Source: Streptomyces sp. CMB-StM0423 (GTDB lineage Bacteria > Actinomycetota > Actinomycetes > Streptomycetales > Streptomycetaceae). Taken from it: DNA of 64,000 bases. The translations under genes and the position numbers were made by a program. The notes below the pieces were generated by a model. That model saw nothing but the letters and a program-made list of their open reading frames with translations. It did not search any database and was not told where the DNA came from. Positions 52,160-60,694 of this stretch are shown here, one piece after another; the stretch's first letter is position 1, and each line of letters begins with the position of its first letter. The DNA lies in assembly GCF_002847285.1 (NCBI RefSeq), contig NZ_CP025407.1, positions 1,116,001-1,180,000 on the forward strand. The letters are read 5' to 3'.

Positions 52160-53605
52160 GTGGCGTGGTTTTCGTTTGAGGGGTACTGGCTGAGCCGGCT
52201 GGTTTTCCAGCGTGGGCTCGCCCTGCTGTACGTCGTCGCCTTCGTCGCCGCGGCGCGGCAGTTCCGGCCGCTCATCGGTGCCCGCGGCATGCTGCCCGTG
52301 CCGCGGTTCACCGCGCGGGTGCCGTTCCGGCAGGCGCCGAGTCTGTTTCAGGTGCGGTACTCCGACCGGCTTTTCGCCGGGGTCGCCTGGGGCGGCGCCG
52401 TCGTGGCGGCCGCCGTGGCCGGTGGGGCGGCGGATGCGGTGCCGTTGTGGGGGTCGATGCTGCTGTGGGCGGTGCTGTGGGCGCTGTACCTGTCGATCGT
52501 CAACGTCGGGCAGACGTGGTATTCCTTCGGCTGGGAGTCACTGCTGCTGGAGGCCGGGTTCCTCGCGGTCTTCCTCGGCAACGACACCGTCGGGCCGCCC
52601 GTGCTGGTGCTCTTCCTGCTGCGCTGGCTGCTCTTCCGGGTCGAGTTCGGCGCCGGGCTGATCAAGATGCGCGGCGACCGGTGCTGGCGCAAGCTGACCT
52701 GCCTCTACTACCACCACGAGACCCAGCCGATGCCCGGGCCGCTGAGCTGGTTCTTCCACCATCTGCCCCGGCCCCTGCACCGCGTCGAGGCCGCCGCCAA
52801 CCACGTCGCCCAACTCGGGCTGCCCGTACTGCTGTTCACGCCGCAGCCGGTCGCCGGCTTCGCCGCCGCCGCCATCGTCGTCACCCAGCTCTGGCTGGTG
52901 CTCTCCGGCAACTTCGCCTGGCTCAACTGGATCACCATCCTCATCGCCCTCACCGCGATCGACGGGCAGCTCGTCGCCGACCACACCCCGCTGCCCGGCC
53001 CGCCCGAGTTCGGCGCCACGCCCATCTGGTTCAACGTCGTCGTCTTCGCCGCGACCGCCCTCGTGCTCGCGCTGAGCTGGTGGCCCGCCCGCAACCTGAT
53101 CTCCCGGCGGCAGCGCATGAACGCCTCGTTCAACTCCCTCCACCTCGTCAACACCTACGGCGCCTTCGGCAGCATCACCCGCGTACGGCACGAGATCGTC
53201 ATCGAGGGCACGGCGGACCCCCGGCCCACCGAGGCGAGCGAGTGGCGGGAGTACGGGTTCAAGGGCAAGCCCGGCGATCCGCGGCGGCTGCCGCGGCAGT
53301 TCGCGCCGTACCATCTGCGGCTCGACTGGCTGATGTGGTTCGCGGCGCTCTCCCCCGCGTACGCGGAGCGGTGGTTCGGCCCCTTCCTGCTGCGCCTGCT
53401 CGACGGCGACCGCGACACCCTGCGGCTGCTGGCCCACAACCCCTTCCCCGACACCCCGCCCGGCAGCGTCCGCGCGCGGCTGTTCCGGTACGAGTACACC
53501 GACTGGGAAGAGCTGCGCCGCACCCGGGCGTGGTGGCGGCGGGAGTTCGTACGCGAGTACGCCCCGCCCGTGACCGCCCGGGAGCGGAGCGGCCTCAGCC
53601 CGTGA
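52160..53605 (+). CDS. Lipase maturation factor family membrane protein
   Basis: 481 residues from GTG 52160; no clear ribosome site is seen. Family markers are FSFEGYWLSRLVFQRGLALL, YVVAFVAAARQFRPLIGARG, VGQTWYSFGWESLLLEAGFL, LRWLLFRVEFGAGLIKMRGD, CWRKLTCLYYHHETQPMPGP and NASFNSLHLVNTYGAFGSIT. They follow the LMF1 family, with about eight membrane segments and a soluble C-terminal domain (WREYGFKGKPGDPRRLPRQF). In animals LMF1 helps lipases fold in the ER; the bacterial role is not established. Its last 11 bases overlap the convergent regulator gene. Confidence 0.9.
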   Translation: MAWFSFEGYWLSRLVFQRGLALLYVVAFVAAARQFRPLIGARGMLPVPRFTARVPFRQAPSLFQVRYSDRLFAGVAWGGAVVAAAVAGGAADAVPLWGSMLLWAVLWALYLSIVNVGQTWYSFGWESLLLEAGFLAVFLGNDTVGPPVLVLFLLRWLLFRVEFGAGLIKMRGDRCWRKLTCLYYHHETQPMPGPLSWFFHHLPRPLHRVEAAANHVAQLGLPVLLFTPQPVAGFAAAAIVVTQLWLVLSGNFAWLNWITILIALTAIDGQLVADHTPLPGPPEFGATPIWFNVVVFAATALVLALSWWPARNLISRRQRMNASFNSLHLVNTYGAFGSITRVRHEIVIEGTADPRPTEASEWREYGFKGKPGDPRRLPRQFAPYHLRLDWLMWFAALSPAYAERWFGPFLLRLLDGDRDTLRLLAHNPFPDTPPGSVRARLFRYEYTDWEELRRTRAWWRREFVREYAPPVTARERSGLSP

Positions 53606-54434
53606 GCCGCTGCAGCCCCACCACCCGCAGCAGCTCCAGCCGCTGGTACGACTCGCTGCCCGGCCGCGCCGTGTAGACCACCAGCCGCTGGTCGTGCTCC
53701 GGGTTCAGCAGCACCTCGCAGTCCAGCTCCAGCAGCCCCACCACCGGGTGCACGAACCGCTTGACCTCCCGGCGCCGCACCGCCACGTCGTGCGCCTCCC
53801 ACAGCGCCGCGAACTCCGCGCTGCGCGCCCGCAGCCGCCGTACCAGCCCGGCCACCCGGGCGTCGTCCGGCCGCCGGGCGACGGTGGCCCGCAGGTCGGC
53901 GACGGCGCGGCGGGCGACGTCGTCGCGGTCCTCCGGCGGGATCAGCGCGCGTCCTTCCGGCTCCGTGAAGAACCGCCAGACGATGTTGCGCCCGTCCCCG
54001 GCGCGGTCGGCGGTGTCCCCGGACAGCGCCCGCGACAGGGCGTTCTGCGCCAGCACGTCGCCGCAGTCGGCGAGCACCTGCGCCGGGGTGTCGGTGAGCC
54101 GGTCGAGGATCAGCAGCAGCCCCGGGCGGACGTGCGCCCCCGCGCCGCGGGCGCGCGGCGGCTCCTCGCCCGCCAGGTGGAAGAGGTGGTCGCGCTCGTC
54201 GTCGCCGAGGCGCAGCCCGCGGGCGACGGCGGCGAGCATCTGGCGCGACGGGCGGGAGCCGCGGGCCTGTTCGAGCCGGGTGTAGTGGTCGGCGGACATC
54301 CCGGCGAGCTGCGCGACCTCCTCGCGCCGCAGGCCCGGCGTGCGGCGCCGCGCCCCGGGCGGCAGGCCGACGTCCGCGGGGGTGAGCCGCGCGCGGCTGC
54401 GGCGCAGGAAGTCGGCCAGCTCCGTTCTGTCCAT
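53595..54434 (-). CDS. XRE-family regulator with MmyB-like ligand domain
   Basis: 279 residues from ATG 54434. The N-terminal HTH is RTPGLRREEVAQLAGMSADH with YTRLEQARGSRPSRQMLAAV. The C-terminal MmyB-like domain has VLADCGDVLAQNALSRALSG, GRNIVWRFFTEPEGRALIPP and a closing SESYQRLELLRVVGLQ. Members of this type usually sit beside and repress a divergent NAD(P)-dependent reductase. Here the divergent neighbour is the epimerase at 54567, 132 bases away. Convergent with the lipase maturation factor gene, with an 11-base overlap. Confidence 0.9.
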   Translation of the reverse strand: MDRTELADFLRRSRARLTPADVGLPPGARRRTPGLRREEVAQLAGMSADHYTRLEQARGSRPSRQMLAAVARGLRLGDDERDHLFHLAGEEPPRARGAGAHVRPGLLLILDRLTDTPAQVLADCGDVLAQNALSRALSGDTADRAGDGRNIVWRFFTEPEGRALIPPEDRDDVARRAVADLRATVARRPDDARVAGLVRRLRARSAEFAALWEAHDVAVRRREVKRFVHPVVGLLELDCEVLLNPEHDQRLVVYTARPGSESYQRLELLRVVGLQRLTG

Positions 54435-54566
54435 GCCCACCAAGGGTGCCGCAGCGGTGCGCCCGCAGCCAGGGACCGCCCGTCCCCGGATGAAGCCGTC
54501 TCTCCCGCCGCGGGCACGCCGGCCGCAGGGTGGCGGGGACATCGGCGTACGAGGAGCGGAGTGACC

Positions 54567-55427
54567 ATGAGCGTGCTGGTGACGGGAGCGACGGGGGCGG
54601 TCGGGCAGCGGTTCGTACCGCGGCTGCTGCAGTGGGCGGGCGGCGAGGAGGTGCGGCTCCTGGTGCGCGACGCCGGGCGGGCCGCGCCGCTCGCCGGGCG
54701 CGGCGCCCGCCTCGTCGTCGGCGATCTGCGCGACCCCGGCGACCTGCGCCGGGCGCTGGCCGGGGTACGGGACGTGGTGCACGTCGCCGCGGCGTTCCGG
54801 GACGTGCCGGACGAGGAGGCGTACGCCGTGAACCGCGACGCGACGCTCGCACTCGGCGCCGAGGCGGCCGCGGCGGGCGTGCGCCGCTTCGTCTTCACCA
54901 GCACCAATCTCGTCTACGGCGCCGGCCGCGGCCGCCCCGCCGTGGAGACCGACGAGCCCCGCGGGGACGGCCCGCTGGCCGGCGCGTACCCGCGGTCGAA
55001 GACCGCCGCCGAGCAGGGCCTGCTCGAACTCCACCGGGACCGCGGCCTCGACGTGCGCATCGCCCGGCTGGCGTTCGTCTACGGCGAGGGCGACGGCCAC
55101 CTGGAGGCGTCGCTGCGCTGGACCCCGCACATGGCCGCGCACCAGCGGGTCCAGATGGTGCACCAGGCGGACGTCGCCCGGGCGCTGTGGCGGGTGCTGA
55201 GCGCTCCCGGCCTCGCCGGGCGGGTCTACAACGTCGCCGACGACGCGCCGGTCAGCGCGCTGGAGCTGCTGCACCTGGTCGGCGCGCCGGTGCCGGAGGG
55301 GATGGCGGAGCGGACATCGGACGACCCGTGGCACGGGGTGGTCTCGAACGCGCGGATCCGCGCGGAGCTGGGCTTCCGGCCGGTGTATCCGTCGCTGTGG
55401 ACGGCCCTTGACGCCGGGGCGCTGTAG
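54567..55427 (+). CDS. NAD-dependent epimerase/dehydratase family protein
   Basis: 286 residues, ATG 54567 with GGAG five bases upstream. Extended SDR fold: MSVLVTGATGAVGQRFVPRL gives the nucleotide-binding glycine motif, and LVVGDLRDPGDLRRALAGVR the adenine-site Asp. FVFTSTNLVYGAGRG and YPRSKTAAEQGLLELHRDRG supply the catalytic Ser/Tyr/Lys with YxxxK as YPRSK. It probably acts on a nucleotide sugar or other keto/hydroxy substrate. Likely target of the divergent XRE regulator. A very strong hairpin follows. Confidence 0.88.
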   Translation: MSVLVTGATGAVGQRFVPRLLQWAGGEEVRLLVRDAGRAAPLAGRGARLVVGDLRDPGDLRRALAGVRDVVHVAAAFRDVPDEEAYAVNRDATLALGAEAAAAGVRRFVFTSTNLVYGAGRGRPAVETDEPRGDGPLAGAYPRSKTAAEQGLLELHRDRGLDVRIARLAFVYGEGDGHLEASLRWTPHMAAHQRVQMVHQADVARALWRVLSAPGLAGRVYNVADDAPVSALELLHLVGAPVPEGMAERTSDDPWHGVVSNARIRAELGFRPVYPSLWTALDAGAL

Positions 55428-55447
55428 AGGGCGCCGCGAGAGCAGCG

Positions 55448-55495
55448 GGGCCCGGTCCGTACGCCGCCGCCACCCGCGGCGTACGGACCGGGCCC
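55448..55495 (+). terminator. Perfect 20-bp stem terminator
   Basis: A 20-bp stem with no mismatch (left arm 55448-55467, right arm 55476-55495) and an eight-base loop, 20 bases after the epimerase stop. Left arm begins GGGCCCGGTCC. It isolates the epimerase from the acyl-CoA synthetase gene. Confidence 0.85.
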
Positions 55496-55689
55496 GCACA
55501 CTTTCCCCGTCCCCGCCCCGCGCCCGCGCGCGCCGCGCCATGCTGGACTCGCCACCCCTTTCCCGCCGGCCGGGCGACGTGCGCCCCTCGCAGAGGTTCC
55601 GTGCAGAGGTGATGGAGGACCGCAGATCAGCGGCCTCCTCGGGTACGGTCGCCGCGCCGGGCGCCCCACCGTCTGAGGAGAGAAAAGCG

Positions 55690-57513
55690 TTGCGCGAGTT
55701 CACCGTGCCTCCCCTGGCAGACGCACAGAAGTCGGGGGGGCTGGCGGACGCGGTCTTCCAGCGGGCCGCGCAGGATCCCGGGCAGATCGCCTTCGCCCGC
55801 AAGGTCGACGGCGAGTGGCGGGACGTGACGATAGGGGCCTTCCGCGACGAGGTGCTCGGCCTCGCCAAGGGGCTGCTGGCAGCGGGGCTGCGGTTCGGCG
55901 ACCGGGTGGGGATCATGTGCAGGACCCGGTACGAGTGGACCCAACTGGACTTCGCCCTCTGGTCGATCGGTGCCCAGGCCGTGCCCGTCTACCCGACCTC
56001 CGCCCCCGACCAGGCGTACTGGATGCTGCACGACGCCGGCGCCGTGGCCTGCGTGGTCGAGAGCGCGGACCACGCGATGACCGTCGGCTCGGTGATCGAC
56101 AAGCTGCCCGGGCTCAAGCTGCTCTGGCAGATCGACGAGGGCGCCATCGACGAGCTGACCGCCGCCGGTGCGCACCTCGACGACGACGTGGTGGAGCGGC
56201 ACCGCCTCGCCGTCACCCCGGACTCCCCCGCCACCGTGATCTACACCTCCGGCACCACCGGCCGGCCGCGCGGCTGCGAGCTGACCCACGCCAACTTCAT
56301 GGCCGAGGCCGACAACATCCTGCTGCGCTACGAGGCCCTCTTCCGCCCGTACCAGGGCGAGCCCGCCGCGACCCTGCTCTTCCTCCCCCTCGCGCACGTC
56401 TTCGGCCGGATGATCCAGGTCACCGCGGTCCGCGGCGGGGTCAAGCTCGGCCACCAGCCGGACCCGTCGGCGCCGGTGCTGCTCGCGGACCTCAAGGCGT
56501 TCCGGCCCAGCCTCATCCTGGCCGTACCGCACATCTTCGAGAAGATCTACGCCGCCGCCCGCCGCAAGGCCGAGACCGAGGGCCGGCTGGCGGTCTTCGA
56601 CAAGGCCGCCGACGTCGCCGTCCGGCACGCCCGGGCCCGCGAGGATTCCTCCTTCGACGCGGGCCGGGGGCCCAGCCCGGCGCTGCGGGTGGAGCACCAG
56701 GTGTTCGACAAGCTGGTGTACGCCAAGATGCGCGCGGCACTCGGCGGCCGGACCCGCTTCGTGTTCTCCGGCGGCTCGGCGATGCAGCGCCGGCTCGGGC
56801 TGTTCTTCGCCGGCGCGGGCATCACGGTCATCGAGGGCTACGGCCTGACGGAGACCACCGCCGCCGCGGTCGCCAACCCGCCCGAGCGCCCCCGCTACGG
56901 CACCGTCGGCATCCCCATCCCCGGCATCACCGTCTACATCGCCCCCGACGACGAGGTCTGGCTGCACGGCCCGCAGGTCTTCAGCGGCTACATCGGCGAC
57001 CGGCCGGGCGCCGCGCACGCGCTGCGCGACGGCTGGCTGGCCACCGGCGACCTGGGCAGCCTCGACGAGGACGGCTACCTGACCATCACCGGCAGGAAGA
57101 AGGAACTGCTGGTGACGTCGAACGGCAAGAGCGTCTCGCCGGTGCCGCTGGAGGAGCGGGTGCGGGCGCACCCGCTGGTCTCGCAGTGCCTGGCGGTCGG
57201 CAACGACCGGCCGTACGTCGCGGCGCTGGTCACCCTGGACCCGGACGGCGTGGCGCACTGGCAGCTCATGCGCGGCCGGCCGTCGATGACCCCGTCCGAG
57301 CTGGTCAGGGACGGGGAGCTGGAGGCCGAGATCCGGCGGGCGGTGGTCGCGGCCAACACCCAGGTGTCACCGCCGGAGTCGATCCGGACGTTCCGGATCC
57401 TGGCCGTGCAGTTCACCGAGGAGCACGGGCTGGTGACGCCGTCGCTGAAGCTGAAGCGGAGGGCGATCGAGAAGGCGTACGCGAACGAGGTCGAGGCTCT
57501 TTACCAGACGTAG
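55690..57513 (+). CDS. Long-chain fatty-acid-CoA ligase (FadD15-like)
   Basis: 607 residues. TTG 55690 is chosen because GAGGAGAG lies seven bases upstream and the protein then begins LREFTVPPLADAQKSGGLAD, as in relatives; the frame is open further upstream. It activates fatty acids to acyl-CoA through an acyl-adenylate. The AMP-binding P-loop VIYTSGTTGRPRGCELTH lies near 183. Other core motifs are EGYGLTETTAAAVAN, GWLATGDLGSLDEDGYLTIT, GRKKELLVTSNGKSVSPVPL and LTPSLKLKRRAIEKAY-like VTPSLKLKRRAIEKAYANE at the C-terminus with the catalytic Lys. Cytoplasmic or membrane-associated, monocistronic. Confidence 0.93.
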   Translation: MREFTVPPLADAQKSGGLADAVFQRAAQDPGQIAFARKVDGEWRDVTIGAFRDEVLGLAKGLLAAGLRFGDRVGIMCRTRYEWTQLDFALWSIGAQAVPVYPTSAPDQAYWMLHDAGAVACVVESADHAMTVGSVIDKLPGLKLLWQIDEGAIDELTAAGAHLDDDVVERHRLAVTPDSPATVIYTSGTTGRPRGCELTHANFMAEADNILLRYEALFRPYQGEPAATLLFLPLAHVFGRMIQVTAVRGGVKLGHQPDPSAPVLLADLKAFRPSLILAVPHIFEKIYAAARRKAETEGRLAVFDKAADVAVRHARAREDSSFDAGRGPSPALRVEHQVFDKLVYAKMRAALGGRTRFVFSGGSAMQRRLGLFFAGAGITVIEGYGLTETTAAAVANPPERPRYGTVGIPIPGITVYIAPDDEVWLHGPQVFSGYIGDRPGAAHALRDGWLATGDLGSLDEDGYLTITGRKKELLVTSNGKSVSPVPLEERVRAHPLVSQCLAVGNDRPYVAALVTLDPDGVAHWQLMRGRPSMTPSELVRDGELEAEIRRAVVAANTQVSPPESIRTFRILAVQFTEEHGLVTPSLKLKRRAIEKAYANEVEALYQT

Positions 57514-57621
57514 GCCCGGTCCGGATGCTGATCGAGGGAATGCCACGGCGGCCGATCGCGGTTAGCGTCGGGAGGGCGAACCGCCTGTACGAACTTTTCG
57601 ACGAAGAGGGATACATCCCAC

Positions 57622-58449
57622 GTGAGCAACGTTCCGACCATCACCCTCAACAACGGCGTCGCGATGCCGCAACTCGGCTTCGGCGTCTGGCAGGTGCCCG
57701 ACGCGGAGGCCGAGACCGCGGTGCGCACCGCGCTCGACGCCGGTTACCGGAGCATCGACACCGCCGCCGTCTACGGGAACGAGGCGGGCACGGGCAAGGC
57801 CCTGACCGGGTCCGGTCTCCCGCGCGAGGAGCTGTTCGTCACCACCAAGCTGTGGAACTCCGACCAGGGCTACGACGCCGCCCTGCGCGCGTTCGACGAC
57901 TCGCTGCGCCGGCTGGGCCTGGACCACGTCGACCTGTACCTGATCCACTGGCCGGCGCCGGCCAAGGACAAGTACCCGGAGACCTGGCGGGCCCTGGAGA
58001 AGATCTACGCGGACGGGCGGGCCCGCGCCATCGGCGTCTCCAACTTCCAGCCCGCCCATCTGCAGCGGATCCTGGACGAGGGCACCGTCGTGCCGGTGCT
58101 GAACCAGGTCGAGCTGCACCCGGACTTCGCCCAGGCCGACGTGCGCGCCTTCCACGCCGCGCACGGCATCGCCACCGAGGCGTGGTCGCCGCTGGGCCAG
58201 GGCAAGGGGCTGCTGGACGAGCCGGTGCTGCGGGAGCTGGGCGAGAAGCACGGCCGCAGCCCGGCGCAGGTCGCGCTGCGCTGGCATCTGCAACTGGGCA
58301 ACGTGGTCATCCCCAAGTCCGTCACCCCGTCGCGGATCCGGGAGAACATCGACGTCTTCGGCTTCGAGCTGGACGACGCCGACATGGCCGCCGTCGCGGG
58401 CCTGGACGCGGGCAACCGCATCGGCGACAACCCCGACGACGTGAACTGA
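57622..58449 (+). CDS. Aldo/keto reductase
   Basis: 275 residues from GTG 57622 with AGAGGG upstream. The AKR signatures are all present: GYRSIDTAAVYGNEAGTGKA (catalytic Asp and Tyr), LFVTTKLWNSDQGYDAALRA (Lys), HVDLYLIHWPAPAKDKYPET (His), AIGVSNFQPAHLQRIL and VVIPKSVTPSRIRENIDVF (NADPH 2'-phosphate site). Belongs to the AKR5-like 2,5-diketo-gluconate reductase group common in actinomycetes. Reduces small aldehydes and ketones in the cytoplasm; physiological substrate not known. Confidence 0.93.
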   Translation: MSNVPTITLNNGVAMPQLGFGVWQVPDAEAETAVRTALDAGYRSIDTAAVYGNEAGTGKALTGSGLPREELFVTTKLWNSDQGYDAALRAFDDSLRRLGLDHVDLYLIHWPAPAKDKYPETWRALEKIYADGRARAIGVSNFQPAHLQRILDEGTVVPVLNQVELHPDFAQADVRAFHAAHGIATEAWSPLGQGKGLLDEPVLRELGEKHGRSPAQVALRWHLQLGNVVIPKSVTPSRIRENIDVFGFELDDADMAAVAGLDAGNRIGDNPDDVN

Positions 58450-58550
58450 CGCGCCCCGCCCGCAGGCCGCCGGTCGTCCCGCTCGGAACCGTTGCACCCG
58501 CAACCGCGTCTGAGGGGGCGACCGGAAGTCGATCATCGAGGGGGACTCAG

Positions 58551-59276
58551 ATGGCTGCACGGGCCGGACGTGAGCTCGACTGGGACGGCTGTTTCAACGT
58601 ACGCGACCTCGGCGGGCTGCCCGCGGCCGGCGGCCGCCGCACCCGGCCCGGCGCGCTGGTGCGCGCCGACAACCTGGACGGGCTGACCGAGGCGGGCTGG
58701 GCCGCCGTCGCGGACCACGGGGTCCGCACGGTGATCGACCTGCGCAACGCCATCGACCACCGGCCCCGGCTGCCGCGCCCGGAGGGCATCGGGCTGGTCC
58801 GGGTGCCCGTGGACGAGCTGGCGGGGAACGTGCGCTGGTGGCGCGAGTGGGGCCACCTCGAAGGGACCCCGCTGACCTGGGCGGCCTATCTGGAGTACGT
58901 CCCGAAGGTGGCGGCGTCCGTCGTCCGCGAAGTCGCGGCGGCCCCGCCGGGCGGCGTCGTGGTGCACTGCACCGCCGGCCGGGACCGCACCGGCTTCGCC
59001 TCGTTCGTGCTGCTGACGCTCGCCGGGGTGGCGGCGGCCGACATCGCCGCCGACTACCTGCTCAGCGGGCCCAACCACCGGCGGGCCGCGGCCGCCCTGG
59101 GCCACCCGGACCAGACGCTGGAGATCGCCGAGATCCAGACCCGCTCGGGCCGTACCGCCACGCAGGTCGTCACCGACACGCACGCGACCTTCGACGCGGC
59201 GGCGTACCTCACCAAGGCCGGGCTGCCGGATTCGGCGGTCGCCGCGGCCCGGGAGCGGCTGCTCGCCCCGGGGTGA
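58551..59276 (+). CDS. Tyrosine-protein phosphatase (PtpB/Y_phosphatase3-like)
   Basis: 241 residues, ATG 58551 with GAGGGGG six bases upstream. The N-terminal FNVRDLGGLPAAGGRRTRPG and LVRADNLDGLTEAGW are hallmarks of the Mycobacterium PtpB-like family. The catalytic loop is HCTAGRDRTG with Cys140 and Arg146. It dephosphorylates tyrosine, and some members also serine/threonine or phosphoinositides. No signal peptide. Neighbouring genes do not suggest a particular substrate. Confidence 0.92.
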   Translation: MAARAGRELDWDGCFNVRDLGGLPAAGGRRTRPGALVRADNLDGLTEAGWAAVADHGVRTVIDLRNAIDHRPRLPRPEGIGLVRVPVDELAGNVRWWREWGHLEGTPLTWAAYLEYVPKVAASVVREVAAAPPGGVVVHCTAGRDRTGFASFVLLTLAGVAAADIAADYLLSGPNHRRAAAALGHPDQTLEIAEIQTRSGRTATQVVTDTHATFDAAAYLTKAGLPDSAVAAARERLLAPG

Positions 59277-59293
59277 GGCGGTGGCCGGGCGCG

Positions 59294-59602
59294 TCAGCTC
59301 GCGCCGTGCTCCGGGGCGACGGCCTCGATCCGGCGGGCGAGGTCGAAGTCCAGCTCGGTGACCCGGCCGCCCACGCTGTGGGTGTTGACGGCGACATCGA
59401 GGGTGTTGTACCCGAGCGTGAGCATCGCGTGGTGCCCCAGCTCCTCCTGGATGCGGGAGACGTCCGCGACCATCGCCGCGGCGGGCGGGTGCGCGTCGAA
59501 GCGGTACGTGCGCGACAGCAGCTCCCCCTCGGCCACCGACCAGCCAGGCAGCCGGGCGAGCCGGTCCTCGGTGTCCTGCGGGGAAAGCGGTTCGACGGCC
59601 AT
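59294..59602 (-). CDS. 4a-hydroxytetrahydrobiopterin dehydratase
   Basis: 102 residues, ATG 59602. Pterin-4a-carbinolamine dehydratase family: the core ELGHHAMLTLGYNTLDVAVN with THSVGGRVTELDFDLARRIE matches the signature HH..-.NV..-THDxGGLTxxDxxLA. It removes water from 4a-hydroxytetrahydropterin to regenerate the pterin cofactor. Length is typical. The gene is convergent with the phosphatase and divergent from the XRE regulator at 59676. The frame is open upstream but the family N-terminus fits this start. Confidence 0.9.
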   Translation of the reverse strand: MAVEPLSPQDTEDRLARLPGWSVAEGELLSRTYRFDAHPPAAAMVADVSRIQEELGHHAMLTLGYNTLDVAVNTHSVGGRVTELDFDLARRIEAVAPEHGAS

Positions 59603-59675
59603 GCGAGGGGCTCCGTTCGCGGCGGGGCGGTTCCCGGCCGACAGTACCCCGCGGGGCTCGGTTACCGTCGATGAC

Positions 59676-60545
59676 ATGACGACCCCCGGTCTCCCCGTCA
59701 CCCCAGGTACGCCGGCCGGCGGCACGCCCCGTACGGGCGGCCCCGACGACGGCGCCGCCACCGCGGGCGCCCTGCTGCGCAACTGGCGGGAGCGCCGCGG
59801 GCTGAGCCAATTGGAGCTGGCGCTGCGCGCGGACTCCTCGGCGCGCCACATCAGCTTCGTCGAGACCGGCAGGTCGCGGCCGAGCCGGGCGATGGTGCTC
59901 AAGCTCGCCGAGCACCTGGACATGCCCGTACGCGAACGGAACGCGCTGCTGCTCGCCGCCGGCTACGCGCCGCACTACCCCGAGACGCCGCTGGACGACC
60001 CGGCGATGGCCGAGCTGCGCCAGGGCGTCGAGCAGCTCGTCGCCGCGCACGAGCCGTTCCCCGCGGTGGTGGTGGACGGCGCGTACAACGTGGTGGCCGC
60101 CAACCGCGGCATCCTGCTGGTCCTGGACGAGGTGCCGGAGGAACTGCTGCGCCCGCCGCTGAACGCGATGCGGCTGACGCTGCACCCCGACGGGCTGGCG
60201 AAGAAGATCCGCAACCTGCCGCAGTGGCGCGCCCATCTGCTGCACCAGATGGACCGCCAGCTCTCGCTGGTGCGCTCGCCCGCGCTGAAGGAGCTGTACG
60301 ACGAGGTGGCGGCCTATCCGCTCCCGCCGGAGGCGGGCGACGAGGAGGTCGGGGAAGTCGGCGGCCGGGCCCCGTTCGCGCTGCCGCTGCGGGTCGCGCA
60401 CGACGGCCATCTGCTGTCGTTCGTCTCCACCATCTCGACCTTCAACACGCCCATGGACGTGACGGTTTCGGAGCTGGCGCTGGAGACGCTGCTGCCCGCG
60501 GATCCGGAGACGACGAAGTACCTGCGCCAGCAGCTCGGCTCCTGA
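59676..60545 (+). CDS. XRE-family regulator with MmyB-like ligand domain
   Basis: 289 residues, ATG 59676. After a Gly/Pro/Thr-rich tail of about 30 residues comes the HTH (LRNWRERRGLSQLELALRAD, SSARHISFVETGRSRPSRAM). Then comes the MmyB-like domain with FPAVVVDGAYNVVAANRGIL and MRLTLHPDGLAKKIRNLPQW. The pattern FVETGRSRPS is typical of this actinomycete regulator class. Divergent partner is the pterin dehydratase; downstream are the sulfatases, which have their own promoter. Confidence 0.88.
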   Translation: MTTPGLPVTPGTPAGGTPRTGGPDDGAATAGALLRNWRERRGLSQLELALRADSSARHISFVETGRSRPSRAMVLKLAEHLDMPVRERNALLLAAGYAPHYPETPLDDPAMAELRQGVEQLVAAHEPFPAVVVDGAYNVVAANRGILLVLDEVPEELLRPPLNAMRLTLHPDGLAKKIRNLPQWRAHLLHQMDRQLSLVRSPALKELYDEVAAYPLPPEAGDEEVGEVGGRAPFALPLRVAHDGHLLSFVSTISTFNTPMDVTVSELALETLLPADPETTKYLRQQLGS

Positions 60546-60582
60546 CTTACCCGATCGGCTCCGGGCGGTTCCCACCCACAAG

Positions 60583-60639
60583 CTTTCATAAACCTTTAGT
60601 AGGGCTTTATTTGACGGAAGGTCCGCCGTCACGCAAGAT
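60583..60639 (+). promoter_or_regulatory. Promoter of first sulfatase gene
   Basis: An AT-rich element (CTTTCATAAACCTTTAGTAG) lies directly before TTGACG (60611-60616), with CAAGAT 17 bases later as a possible -10. The same arrangement occurs before the second sulfatase at 62912. The AT-rich element is probably an activator or repressor site next to the -35 box. Confidence 0.55.
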
Positions 60640-60694
60640 CGGCGTGAACTGCCGGTCCCTTCCAGCGCGCCGGCGCCCGAAGGGAGCCCCCGTC

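Noticed and set aside
55815..59276. An open frame of more than 1100 residues spanning the acyl-CoA synthetase, reductase and phosphatase genes
   Set aside because: Out of frame with the first two genes and Arg/Ala-rich over them; only its last part is the real phosphatase. Each gene has its own start and motifs.
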